In this document: positions 23,774 through 35,320 of the stretch, piece after piece
How the letters are laid out: the number at the start of each line of letters is the position of its first letter
Numbering within the stretch: position 1 is the stretch's first letter
Assembly (NCBI GenBank): GCA_026874595.1
Contig: CM049311.1
Span: forward strand, 69,731,453 to 69,795,452
Origin: Sipunculus nudus
Lineage: Eukaryota > Annelida > Sipuncula > Golfingiida > Sipunculidae
Direction of reading: 5' to 3'
Length of the DNA: 64,000 bases
Notes under the pieces: model-generated
Seen by the model: the letters and a program-made list of their open reading frames with translations, nothing else
The model's database searches: none
What the model was told of the DNA's origin: nothing
Translations under genes and position numbers: made by a program

Positions 23774-25591
23774 CCGTAAAAGTCGTTGCAGAAGTCGCAT
23801 CCTTATTACAAGTCGCACCCTGACTTTAAGGATTCCTCTGGAAAAAGCCGTTCAAGTTTTGTTTCAGAAAAAGTCCATAATATAGGTCGCACCCAGACTT
23901 CAGAGGCGTCCCAACCACCTGATACTTATGGAATTCAAGTATCATTCCTTGTGGTGCAAGATGACAACCAACGTCCCCGTAGTACTAATGTGGTTTATTA
24001 ACTAGTAAACCATTTAAACATAAAACTAATTGGACAGCTTTAATTCAATGCTAATATTTCAGGAATAACAAGAGAATCATTACATATAAAGTCGGGGTTC
24101 GATTGTCAGGTAAGATTTGTACGTTAAAGATCGTCAAATGTATGGATGATTCATTACACTACGATCAGTTTGCGCACGCGTGACGAGTCTCAAACCGTCG
24201 CATTGGGCATATTTTTAACTAAAGATTATTGAAAGATGGAAGGAATAATTGAGTTTGATTATATTCACCTAACTTCTTAAATGGGCTCTTAAACTGAATT
24301 AAGTAACCCTTGAATTAATTGTTACAGCTTACCATCAAGGCGCGGTACATGTACGGTATCATTTAAATCACTGAAATATGTCAGTCAACAAGGGGATAAT
24401 GAACGCTTTATTGACCGGTCAGTTAAATAAAAAAAATAAACATAATTGAATTTACGGGTATTATATTTACCGAGACTAATGATTTTATTCTGTGATAATA
24501 TCTGGAAAGTCCAATTTCCATCGTTATCATTGAATATATTCAAATGGCTTAGATGTATGGCAGACTCGGCCGTATTGAACAAAATCCGTCAGGACAACAA
24601 ACGATGCCGGTACCCGTGGAATTTAGGTACGTATGTTGCAATTTCAGAAAATAAAATATATACCTGTATGGTGTTTTTTATTTCATTGTATTTATTAATG
24701 TGTCTTCATTAAAAAAATCACGAATACGTCAACGCACGATTGACTGTAATGCATGCGTGCCGTTATATTGTTGACCGGGCATACGATCGTCATGAAAGAC
24801 ACGGGTAAATCACGAAGCAAATCGTATATTTGCAGCTCACGTGAAACGTAATAACATTGTTATCCAATACGCTTGAAAACCACGAGATGGTGACTGTGAT
24901 CTGATGATTCTTAAAATTGGAGTTTATAACTGTGGATATCAGTCACGGAAGGCTTAGTTAACCTGGGGATGTAAAGGTCATTGAACGGGTGACCCGGGGC
25001 TTGAACTTCCGCTACACGGCTTCAAAGGTCAGCTGGTACCAAGCGATCAACCGGGCAGGCAATAGAATTCATGTGTCTGTAGTGAATCAATCTTGAATGT
25101 GACGCAACTTTACATGTAGAAACGGATATGGAACCGCGAGTTTTTCATAATGACACGCATACCCATAAAGATTAAACGGAAAGAAAATGTACATCAAAGA
25201 GCGGCAGACTGGCATATGCGTCAAATTGACTTGTGATATAACAGTAACGCAGATTAGGAAGTGTCACTTGAATTGCGACTTGTCCGAACGGGTAGGCTAT
25301 GAACTGGGCAAATAGCATATTAATAAAATCAAACTTCCGTCAGTTCACAAAATATAAGGCAGATTTTCATTAGAGATGGTTAAAGGTGTAAACTATTGGG
25401 GAGAGACGTGTCACAAAGCACTGGTTAAGGTATCGCATATTATCGCTCAACTGACGTTCCATATACCGGGAAAGCTGACTGAGACGGGATAAGTACGTAT
25501 TATAAGTCGCACCCTGACTTTTCTAGAAAATTCTTGTTTTTAGAATTCAATTTCCTAGTACAAGTCGCGACTTCTGCAACGACTTTTACGG
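23774..25591. mobile_element. TIR DNA element with TA target duplication (about 1.8 kb)
   Basis: The left end CCGTAAAAGTCGTTGCAGAA and the right end TTCTGCAACGACTTTTACGG are perfect reverse complements for at least 25 bp. Each is flanked by TA (23772-23773 and 25592-25593). AAGTCGCACCCTGACTTT occurs just inside the left end and again near 25505. No long transposase frame is present. The CCGTA terminus and TA duplication are shared with the pogo-like relic at 45628-48874. It is probably non-autonomous and Tc1/mariner/pogo-related, by inference. Confidence 0.75.
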
Positions 25592-25599
25592 TACATTCA

Positions 25600-26230
25600 A
25601 GTTCACGCTGCAGACATCCATGCTCATATCTCCGGACTGGTTTGACGTATCTTCCTGAAAATTTGCATGTGTTTAGATCCCATGCACATAGCTTTTTAAT
25701 CATACAAGAAACTGGTGGCGCCACCTGCATCATTCTGTTTGTCTGCTGTGAGAAAAAAATCACTCATATCTTGGCAGTGTTTTGACTTTTCCACCTGAAA
25801 TGTTGCATGTATATACATCTTGGATATTTACTCGTTCAAATAACAGGTGGCGCCACCTACAATCATGTTTACGTGGCAGATATCCAAGCTAATATGTAAC
25901 ACATTTAACTCTATTTCCCCTTGCCTCTCAATCCATGCCTCACTTCACCCGTCCTACTCTGATTTTGGCGGATACACGTAGTCGCTTGTCGTCTACCCAT
26001 ATTCTAGTTTCTTAAAGTTATGAGCCCGAACATAATGGACTTTGTAAAACATCAGGAAAAAAATTTACTCACTTAACATCAAAATTTTTTATGCTATAGA
26101 CTTTTTTTCCTAGTATATAACTTTGTTTAATTAAGATTTTATTGTATACCCAAAACTGGATCTGAATTTTGTAATTTTTTAAAGTTATTAGCATAAAATA
26201 ACATAAGTACCTTAAATTTTGCCCATCTTT
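25600..26230 (+). repeat. Palindrome-centred units and AT-rich repeat
   Basis: Two exact GGTGGCGCCACC cores lie at 25714 and 25846, 132 bp apart, separated by CACTCATATCTTGGCAGTG-type text. 25870-26020 is an inverted match to 31985-32100 (CAATCCATGCCTCACTTC). 26040-26225 matches 20390-20580. Confidence 0.62.
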
Positions 26231-26363
26231 GACCATGGCACATTTTTTTCCCTGTGAGTAGTGTTGATTTAATATTCACAACATTTAAACATGAGTATTT
26301 ATTTTGTTTAAATCTGAAATTTGAATATAAAAGCTTGAAAATTAGACCAGTTATTGCTTTTTG

Positions 26364-26993
26364 CTTGAGGCTCTATTATAGTCACTTGCTTTTGTCCAGA
26401 TGCAGGCCGCCTATTCCAGGTCACTGGAAGTCGGGTATGCGAGGGTTCCTGATTTGTTACAGTCACTGGGGGAGATCCCCTGCTGTGACAGGTGTACTGT
26501 TATTTTCAACCAACCCCCTTCAAATGTTATGCAGTAATTGATATTGTTTGCACTGTATTTTCTTAATTGTAATGCTGTTTCCACTCCAATATTCAAAACT
26601 TTCCATGAAAATGTATTTCAAGGAGTAATCCAGAAGATGCCATGTTGTGTTAATGTAGCATTTTTATATAAATCAATTTTCTTTTAAACGATTTTAACAA
26701 ATTAAAATATAATTAAACCCATCAGTATGCATAAATTCATTAAATACAAAGCACAATTGTGAAATATAGGCACAATTGTGAAATCTGAATCAAGAATTTT
26801 TTTAGATATTGTTTTGCAAATTAAAAAGATCAATTTCTGTGGTAAAAAATAGATAAACATTTGTATGCATGATGTGGTGTATATCTGACAAGATTGAGAT
26901 TTATGATGATGCAATTTAGAATTATGAATCAACTTTTATATTCAGATATATATGTTTTATTGGAAATGTAAAGAAATATAGACTTATAATTAA
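26364..26993 (+). repeat. Dispersed repeat F, copy 3 (left part)
   Basis: Matches to 21690-21860 and 13060-13200 run through AGGAGTAATCCAGAAGATGC, ATTTAACAAATTAAAATATA and ACCCATCAGTATGCATAAAT. The copy is interrupted at about 26993 by the Helitron-like element and resumes at 29034. Confidence 0.62.
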
Positions 26994-29034
26994 ACAAGTG
27001 ACCCATGGGTCATGACGCTCAGCTGACTGGGAAGAGATTCACAAAAGGAAATGTTATCATCTGAATGGTAGTAAATACCCATTCAACTGAAGCATCAAAC
27101 AGATTAACCAACAGGCCAAGATTGTGTCTGCATTTATAATTATTTCAAAAATAGAGAAAAAATGTGTAAACTTAAAAAAAATACAGGTGGCTCCACCAGT
27201 CTGCAGAAACTAATAAAAACACTTAATGGTCAATATACATGCAAAGAATAATGGTGATCTCTGCATTAGTTGTTCAGATACTTCAGCTTTTGTATCAAAT
27301 TTTCCATTATTCTGAGGGATACTTCGGAGTTCTATAGCTTGAAGGATATGGGAAACTGAGACCTAATTTCAGGTTTCCACAGACACTTTTCATGGGCCTC
27401 CTTGCATGACAAGAATGAAGATTCTAGGTTCAGTTGTTACTATTTGTACCCTGTTGACAGATAACCACATCTTAAAAGGTCTCAAAAATAGAGAAGAAAA
27501 TTCGTAAAAATTTGAAAAAAATAGAGGTGGCGCACCCAGTCTGCAGAAACTGATGGAACATCTCATGATCAATATGTATGCAAAAAATCATGACCATCAG
27601 TGTTGTAGTTATTGAGATACTGCAGTTTTTGTATCAAATTTTTCATTATTCTCAGGGGTATTTTGGAGCCATACAGCTTAAAGGATATGGGTAACAGAGA
27701 CCTAATTTCAGGTTTCCACAGACACTTTTCATGGGCCTCCTTGCATGACAAGAATGAAGATTCTAGGTTCAGTTGTTACTATTTGTACCCTGTTGACAGA
27801 TAACCACATCTTAAAAGGTCTCAAAAATAGAGAAGAAAATTCGTAAAAATTTGAAAAAAATAGAGGTGGCGCACCCAGTCTGCAGAAACTGATGGAACAT
27901 CTCATGATCAATATGTATGCAAAAAATCATGACCATCAGTGTTGTAGTTATTGAGATACTGCAGTTTTTGTATCAAATTTTTCATTATTCTCAGGGGTAT
28001 TTTGGAGCCATACAGCTTAAAGGATATGGGTAACAGAGACCTAATTTCAGGTTTTCATGGAGACTTTTCATGGGTCTTCCTGTGTGTCAAGAATGAAGAT
28101 TCCAGTAGGTACAGTTGTTATGATTTGTGCCCTGTTAACAGATGTTCATATCTTTAAAGGTCTCAAAAATAGAGAAAAAAATTCGTTAAAAAACATGAAC
28201 AAATAAAGGTGGTGCCACCAGTCTGCAGAAACTGATGAAATACTCCATGATCAATATCCATGCAAACAATTATGGTGATCTCTGCATTAGTTGTTCAGAT
28301 ACTTCAGCTTTTGTATAAAATTTTCCATTATTCTGAGCTGTACTTTGGAGTGCCATAGCTCAAAGGATATGGGTAACAGAGACCAATTTCAGGTTTCCAT
28401 GGAGACTTTTCATAGGTCTGCAGTCTGCAGAAACTGATGAAACATCTCATGATCAATATGTATGCCAAAAATCATGACAATCAGTGATGTAGTTAATGAG
28501 ATATTGAAGTTTTTGTATGAAATTTTTTTACTATTCTGGGGGGTACTTTGGAGCTCCATAGCTCGAAAGATTCTTGGTCCAGTCTTTACGTTTTGTGCCT
28601 TGTTAACAGATGTTCACATTTTTAAAGGTCTCAAAACTAGAGAAAAAAAATTCGTAAAAAATCGAAAAATACAGGTGGCACCACCAGTCTGCAAGAACTG
28701 ATGGAACATCTCATGATTAATATGTATGCCAAAAATCATGACCATCAGTGATGTAGTTAATGAGATATTGAAGTTTTTGTATGAAATTTTTGACTATTCT
28801 GGGGGGTACTTTGGGGCCCCATAGCTCGAAGGATATGTGTAACAGAGGCCTCATTTCTGGTTTCCAAGGAGATTTTTCATGGACCTCTCAGAATGTCAAG
28901 TTACAAGTTTCTAGATCAAGTGGTTAAGATTTGTGCCAGGTTAACGGACGGACGGACAGACAGACGGACAGACGGACGCCAGACAAAGGGTGATTGCTAT
29001 AGCTCAGATGACTTACAGTCAGCTGAGCTAAAAA
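26994..29034 (-). mobile_element. Helitron-like element with 339-bp tandem core
   Basis: The left end carries the near-terminal palindrome GTGACCCATGGGTCA and CTCAGCTGA; the right end carries CAGTCAGCTGAGCT. These form subterminal inverted repeats. The core holds about five copies of a 339-bp unit beginning (CA)CCAGTCTGCAGAAACTGATG. A GGACGGACGGACAGAC tract lies near the right end. Tandem core, subterminal inverted repeats and terminal hairpin are the layout of non-autonomous Helitron/Helentron (HINE) elements; the class is inference. The element splits a copy of repeat F. No protein is encoded. Confidence 0.68.
27374..28052. repeat. Two apparently identical 339-bp tandem units
   Basis: Within the element core, the unit at 27374-27712 is repeated at 27713-28051 with no difference that I could see by eye. 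The flanking units at 27180 and 28200 have clearly diverged. This implies a recent duplication or conversion. Confidence 0.85.
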
Positions 29035-29263
29035 ATTGATGTGATAAAAGAATGAAGTTCTGATACAATTATTTGTTCATTATTTTCCTGCCTCAGCAAA
29101 ATTGTAGATCAGGTTTGTTTGCCCTGTATGAATATGCAGACGTGTAGTTAATCCTACAATCCATGTAACTCCCATCATCCCATCATTAGAATTATGAATC
29201 AACTTTATATTCAGATATACATGCTATATTGGAAAAGTATAGAAATGTAAACTCATAATAAAA
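29034..29263 (+). repeat. Repeat F, continuation between two insertions
   Basis: ATGTGATAAAAGAATGAAG continues copy 3 after the first Helitron-like insert. From about 29185 a new F copy starts (GAATTATGAATCAACTTTAT), matching 26926-26993. Confidence 0.6.
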
Positions 29264-29930
29264 CTAGATGTGTCGGAACGACACGAATGCCCCCGCCTGG
29301 GGCAAATTAGAAACATTTGTTAAATTTTGTAAATTTTTTTAAGTTCAGGAGATGTCGTATGGTCAAAAGTAGGTCAACAAGGGCAAAATGCAAACTCGAT
29401 TTGTAAAGGGTCATTTTCAAGCAACACACCAAAAATCAAGCCATTATCTGCAGGCATTGTGAAAAAAGTCCATACATGTGCATTTTACATAGAAATTTCT
29501 GTCTTTCATGAAATTTTCAATGTTTAGGATCTGTCATATGGTCAAAAATAGGAGCCGTAAGTGGTCAAAAGTAGGTCAACTGGGAAGAAACACAAACTTG
29601 ATCTGTAACTGGTCATTATCTGCCGACACACAAAAATCAGGCCAATATCTGCAGGCATTGCGAAAAAAAGTCCGTACATGTGTATTTGTCATAGAAATTT
29701 CTATTTTTCATGAAATTGTCTAAGTTTAGGAGCCGTAAAACGGTCAAAAATAGGTCAACTGCAACGAAACGCGAACTTGATCTGTAACTGGTCATTATCT
29801 GCCCACACACCAAAAATCAGGCCAATATCTGCAGGCATTGCGAAGAAAAGTCCGTACAACTGTTTGATTTCGGAATGACGGACATGGGTAAAACTATGTG
29901 CCCCGGCCACTTTGTGGCGGGGGCATAAAA
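29264..29930 (-). mobile_element. Helitron-like element, short copy (about three 180-bp units)
   Basis: On the minus strand the element ends with the hairpin GTGTCGTTCCGACAC, then AT, then CTAG and T. This is the hairpin-CTRR-T layout of Helitron 3' ends. TGCCCCCGCC occurs as a subterminal inverted repeat at both ends. Between them are about three units of the 180-bp sequence expanded in the long copy at 40852-43986. It is non-autonomous and encodes no protein. Confidence 0.72.
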
Positions 29931-30135
29931 AATGATGTGATAAAAAATGAAGATCTAATACAAACATTTGTTCATTATTTTCCTACCTCAGCAGAATTGG
30001 AGATCAGGCTTTGTTTGCCCTGTATGTATATGCAGAAGTGTAGTTAATCCCACCATCCATGTAACTCCCATCATTCCACAACCCTTTTACCTTAAAGGTC
30101 AATATCAGCTGAGCACAGTGACCCATCTGTCCCTT
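29930..30135 (+). repeat. Repeat F, right part of the second copy
   Basis: ATGATGTGATAAAAAATGAAG through CATGTAACTCCCATCATTCC closely matches 29034-29185. The flank of the second insert therefore equals the flank of the first. A truncated CAGCTGAGCACAGTGACCC terminus follows at about 30108-30135. Confidence 0.65.
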
Positions 30136-30137
30136 GT

Positions 30138-31045
30138 TTGCAAACCTGTGAGCTTATGCGATGGTGTGGCGTTGTCTGTCATCTGTACGTTAACCCATAC
30201 TATCTAGAAAGCGGCAGGAGCTAGCATCACCAAATTTTATGCAAAAAAATTAGTCATCTAAAAAACTCTATCAGATTTATCTTATTTTTTTGGCTTACTG
30301 CATTTTCTTATATTTTAAAGGGAAAAAGCTTAAAAATCTTTAAAAATCTTCTTCTCCATAACTGTTCAGCCAAATTGTTCAATATTTCACAGAAATGATT
30401 CCTAGAACAATCCCTTTCAAGTTTATTTGAATGGTTCAAGTTCGGTGTGATTTTTGGGCAAGTTACAGAAAGTTGAACTTTATCATCTGTCAAAAATTTA
30501 CAATCTCAGAAATGGCTAAAGCTATTGTCACCAAATTTTATGCAAAATGTTGGTCACATGAGTCATATTTGAAACAGGTATTGGTGGCACCATCTGCCTC
30601 CACCTTTTCTGTACAGGGGCATCAGTCATCAATACATTAATCCATAATTTCTCAGGAATAGCAGAAGCTAGCATCCCCAAAAGTTATGCAAAAATCTGTC
30701 ACATATCAAATGTTGGATTGAGTGTTAAGTGGTGCCAACTGCATAATTTTATGGGGAAGAAACTAAAAAACCTCTGAAAATCTTCTTCTTTAAAAATCAT
30801 TTAGCCAAACGGTTCAATATTTCACAGAAATGATCCCAGAGACAAGCTCTCACAAGTTTGTTCAAATGGTTTTGGTTAGATCAATTTTGGCTGAGTTACA
30901 GGAATTTGAAATCAGTCATTTGGCAAGTAAGCATACTAACATAAAAATCTCAGAAACTATAGGAGGAAGGATCACTAAATTTTGTGCAAATGATGGTCAC
31001 GTGACTTATATTTGAAACTGCAGTTTTCGCACTGTCACCTCCATC
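30138..31045 (+). repeat. Dispersed repeat G, copy 2
   Basis: It opens GCAAACCTGTGAGCTTATGC like 18059 and continues through the same AAATCTTCTTCTCC, CACAGAAATGATTCCTAG and GGTGGCACCATCTGCC elements in the same orientation. Confidence 0.7.
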
Positions 31046-31059
31046 AAACTTTCTTTTTT

Positions 31060-31780
31060 AATAGATTTTTTACACAAACATCACTGCTGAAATTCTGGCA
31101 TGGGTGCACACAACACAAAAATGGTTGTAGCTGGCACCACCAGTCTTGTATACAATGAAGAGATATATACAATTTAGTGGTGGAGTAGACTCCTTTTTCA
31201 TAGGGGATCATCGATTTGAGCAAACCGATCGATGATCGATTATTAAACAGTTCAGACAAATATAAAAATATGCAATTATCTGTGAAACCATACTTTCTTA
31301 ACACAACCCACGTCTTAGTACTTCTACCTTAAGAAAAGAAGTTTTTGCCTTTTTTATATTTTTCTATTATTACTAAGAATATGCTATTCTAAGTTTCATT
31401 TTATTAACTATAATAATCAAGAAATAAAATCATGATCAAGGACATCTACTTGCCTGCCCTCATGAATTCTCCCACCTATTATTCTTCAGCAAGAATTTTC
31501 ATTTCATAAAGATTTTGATGACTGCTAAAATGCATACTGGTTTCACAGGTCCGCCAGAAAAATGACAGGTCCATATATTTTTTGTGTAAAAATTAATCAT
31601 GTATGATCTATTTGTAAAACGTTAACTGCCTAAAGGCTTTCGGGTAATTTTTTCTATTTCTTTATGGTGGGAAAAACTAGTCACTGTTATTTGATTTAAT
31701 GATGCGTTCAACAATCTACCATGTCATATTCAGTTACATATTGAAGTTATTTGGGAACACAGAGTCATTATGTGAAGGGC
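31060..31780. other. Repeat fragment and AT-rich spacer
   Basis: 31060-31165 is an inverted match to 19970-20060 (ACAAACATCACTGCTG, GTAGCTGGCACCACCAGTC). 31205-31240 holds a short ATCGATC-rich inverted repeat. The rest is unremarkable AT-rich DNA without a gene. Confidence 0.5.
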
Positions 31781-31985
31781 GGAGTGTTTTAAACAAGGCT
31801 TACAGGCCTAATGTGAACCTGTGCAATGAGATTACACCAGGTATAATGCTTCAATGCTGGACCATTACTTTTCAGGAACATGTGTAACATGTTTATGAAC
31901 AATGCAAGTACTAAACACTTAGAACAAGAAACAATTAAACAAACATCACTGCTGCAATTCTGCCATGGGTGCACACAAAACAAAA
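31780..31985 (-). repeat. Dispersed repeat T, inverted copy
   Basis: TACAGGCCTAATGTGAACCTG through ACAAACATCACTGCTGC is an inverted match to about 20040-20200. Confidence 0.6.
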
Positions 31986-33370
31986 ACTAGAATATGGGTG
32001 GTCAACAAGCGACTACGTATAGCTGCCAAAATCAGAGTGGGAAAGGTGAAGTGAGGTATGGATTGAGAGGCAAGGCGAAATAGAGTGAGGTGTGTTGCAT
32101 AATAGCCTGGATGTCTGCAGCCGAAATGTGTATGTAGGTTGCGCCACCTACCACAAAATCCAGAAATCTGTCCAAGATGTATAAACATGCAAAATTTTAG
32201 GCAGATAAGTCAAACAACTACTGAGATATGAGTGATTTTTGCCCACGGCAGACAAACAGACAGACGCTGTGCAAAAATGGTGGCAGGTGACACCACCAAT
32301 TTTGTGTACGATTAAGAGCTATGTGAGATCTATACACATGCACAATTTCAGGGAGATATGTCAAACCAGTCCTGAGATATAAACCTGAATGTCTGCAGCG
32401 TATACATAAATGTAGGTGGCGCCACCTGCAACAAAATCCAGAAAGCTATCCAAGATGTATAAACCTGCAAAATTTTAGGCAGATATATGAAACCACTGCC
32501 GAGATATGAGTGATTCTATCCCATGGCAAACAAACAGATGGACGCTGTGCAAAAATGATTGCAGGGGGCGCCACCAGTTTTGCGTATGATAAAGACCTAT
32601 GTGAGACCTATAAACATGCAAAAGTTTTGCCCAATCGGTCAAATGGTTCCTGAGATATGAGTTTGGATGTCTGCAGCGTAAATTTGAACGTAGGTGGCGC
32701 CACCTGTCATAAAATCAAGAAAGCTGTCAAGGATGTATACACATGCAAAATTTCAGGTGGATAAGTCAAATCACTGCCGAGATATGAGTGATTTTATCCC
32801 AAGGCAGATGAACAGATGGACACTGTGCAAAATTAGTTGCAGGTTGCACCACCAATTTTGCGTATGATAAAGAGCTATGGGAGATCTATACACATGCAAA
32901 ATTTTGCCCCAACTGGTCAAACAGTTCCCGAGTATGAGCTTGGATGTCTGCAGCTTAAACGTGAATGTAGGTGGCGCCACCTGTCATAAAATCAAGAAAG
33001 CTGTCCAGGATGTATACACATGCAATATTTCAGGTGGATAAGTCCAACCAATGCAGAGATATGAGTGTTTTTATCCCAAGGCTGATGAACAGATGGACGC
33101 TGTGCAAAAATGGTTGCAGGTGGCGCCAAACGGTTCCCAAATATGTGGGTTTATGTGTGGAAACAGACACACAAATGGACGCTGGGCAAAGAGGAAAGGT
33201 CAGAGGTCAACTAAAAATGAAGGCGCAGCAGTTTTCATGTGATCGATCATAATTCCAAATTTTAAAAAATTCTGCCCAGTGGTTATGGAGGAGTTCTCCG
33301 GAAACCTATGCGGCGATGGCGGCAGTGTCGGCTTCCGACTGAAAACATAGTATCCGCAAAACTCTGTTTT
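31985..33370. repeat. 278-bp tandem array centred on GGTGGCGCCACC
   Basis: Exact palindromes at 32415, 32693 and 32970 are spaced 278 and 277 bp apart, with degenerate half-unit copies between them (near 32285, 32565 and 32845). Each unit includes GATATGAGTGATTTTATCCC, CAGATGGACGCTGTGCAAAA and AAATCAAGAAAGCTGTC-type text. About 4.5 units are present. The open frames beginning MAPP at 32771 (-) and 32971 (+) start in the palindrome itself and are not genes. Confidence 0.8.
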
Positions 33371-33720
33371 GGCGGATACAATGATTGTAGCTGGCACCAC
33401 CAGTCTTGTATACAACCAAGAGATATATACATATGACCAATGTCAGACTGATATGTCAAACCCCTCCTATGAAATAAGCAGGGACATACACTGTGCAAAA
33501 ATTATTGTAGGTGGCGCCACCAGTCTTGTACACTTTAAAGCTACACGATATGTATAAACATGCCCAATTTTAGGCTGATGTATCAAATTACTCGGTAGAA
33601 ATAAGCAGGCCCATACACTGCAAAAGTCAATGTAGGTGGCACCACCTGTCTTGTAAATGAGAATACCATCAAAGACGCATAGACAAGTCAAAATATCAGT
33701 CCAATACATCAAACTTCCCC
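33370..33720 (-). repeat. Dispersed repeat T, second inverted copy
   Basis: Inverted match to about 19680-20000, with GGTGGCGCCACC at 33510 and GGTGGCACCACC near 33633. Confidence 0.62.
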
Positions 33721-34635
33721 AGAGTTATTGTAGGGATTATTCTTGTAAAATATTTAACAAATTGGCTTCAGTGGCATGAGTCGAAAACGTTTCGCAGGTT
33801 TATAACTCATATAGGAAGATACAGCAAACTGGCTAAGTTCAGCTTCTGGTAAATCAGCCAAAAAGCACTGAACCAAAATGCTTTGAACAAACTTGAATTA
33901 TCAACATCTGAGGATAATTAATGTGTGACATTTATAAATTTGGCCCAGTGGTTTTTGAGAAGACGATCTTTGTAGCCACTGAGCTAAAATGGGCTGTTAT
34001 AGCATATGACTAAATTCAGCTTCCCATAACTCAGCCAAAAGTCACTGAAAAGAGACAATTTGAACAAACTTCAGAAAGCACTACCCTAGGATCATTTTTG
34101 TGGGATATTAAACATTTTGGCCATATGGTTTCAGAGAAGAAGTTTTTTGTAGCCCTCAGTGTGATACAGGCACTGATGACCCCGTACAAAAAAGGCCAAT
34201 GCAGGTGGCGCAACCAATACCTCAATTACCAGCCGTTTCTGAGATTAAAATTTTAATATCCTTTTTTTGCACAGTTAACAAAGTTCAACCTCCTGTTACT
34301 CGGCCAAAAACTCCTAACTTGAACCATTCAAACAAACTTGAGATATTGTTCCAGGGATGATTTCTGTGAAATGTTGGACAATTTGGCTGGACAGTTTCGG
34401 AGAAGAAGATTTTTAAAGCATTTTTAGCTTTTTCCCTATAAAATTTAAGAAAATGCAGTTAGAAAAAAATAAACAAAATCTGATATAGTTTTTTGGATGA
34501 CTGATTACTTGCATAAAATTTGGTGATGCTAGCTCCTGCCGTTTTCGAGATAGCTTTGGTTAACGTACAGACGACGCACGATGCACGACGTACGACACAC
34601 GACAGACGACGCACCATCGCATTAGCTAACAGGTT
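33720..34635 (-). repeat. Dispersed repeat G, inverted copy 3
   Basis: It reads as the reverse complement of 18055-19030 and ends with the inverted GCGATGGTGCGTCGTC head near 34570-34632. Confidence 0.7.
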
Positions 34636-34779
34636 CGCTGAAAAAGGGAGAATATTTTTTGCCTATAACATAAAGGCATTCTGGAAAAAAAAATCATGAT
34701 TATGATGTAATGGATAGTTGCCTTTGGTAATCGAGTGCTTGAAAGTGGCAGCAAAGCAACTGACTTTCGATAAAACTTG

Positions 34780-35320
34780 ATGATCGGCCCACCACTTATA
34801 TACATATGCCCAATGTCAGAGTGATTTGTCAATCCCCTCAATTATTGTAGGTAGGGCCACCAGTCTTGTACATGATAAATATAACCAATTTCAGGTTGAT
34901 GTATCAAATCCACCGTAGAAATAAGCAGGCGCATACACTGTACAAAGGTCACCTGTCTTGTGAAAGAGAAAGCCATCAAAGATGCATAGACAGGTCAAAT
35001 ATCAGGCCAATACATCAAACTTCCCTTGACTTTGATGCACCAGGCTGACCAGGCTTAGATGGGTATGGCAGTTGCCCCCGAGTTAACTGTGACAAATTGC
35101 TGGCTCAAGCTACTGCACTGAGTGAACTCTTGACCTGCACCTGGCTAGACTGAGTGAACTTTTGACCTGTACCTGGCTGCACTGAGTGAACTCTTGACCT
35201 GTTGCATAATCTGACACAGTATGCAGTCTGCCAGAGCTATAAACAGATCCAGGCTGAACTTTGGTGCCAAATCTGATGCAGTGGGCAGTCTGCCAAAGCT
35301 ATAAATAAAATCAGCTTATA
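34780..35320 (-). repeat. Inverted copies of repeat T and the TTCACTCAGTGCAG module
   Basis: 34780-35040 resembles inverted 19650-19950. 35040-35310 repeats TGCACTGAGTGAACTCTTGA and GCAGTCTGCCA(A/G)AGCTATAAA, the inverse of 19190-19640. Confidence 0.6.

Noticed and set aside
27390-28157. Identical 60-codon ORFs at 27390-27572 and 27729-27911
   Set aside because: They are copies of the same 339-bp tandem unit, not duplicated genes.
22382-33252. ORFs starting MAPP or MAPPVIKSRKLSRM (for example 23327-23770 and 32971-33252)
   Set aside because: The Met-Ala-Pro-Pro start comes from the GGTGGCGCCACC palindrome. The frames simply run through noncoding tandem repeat units.
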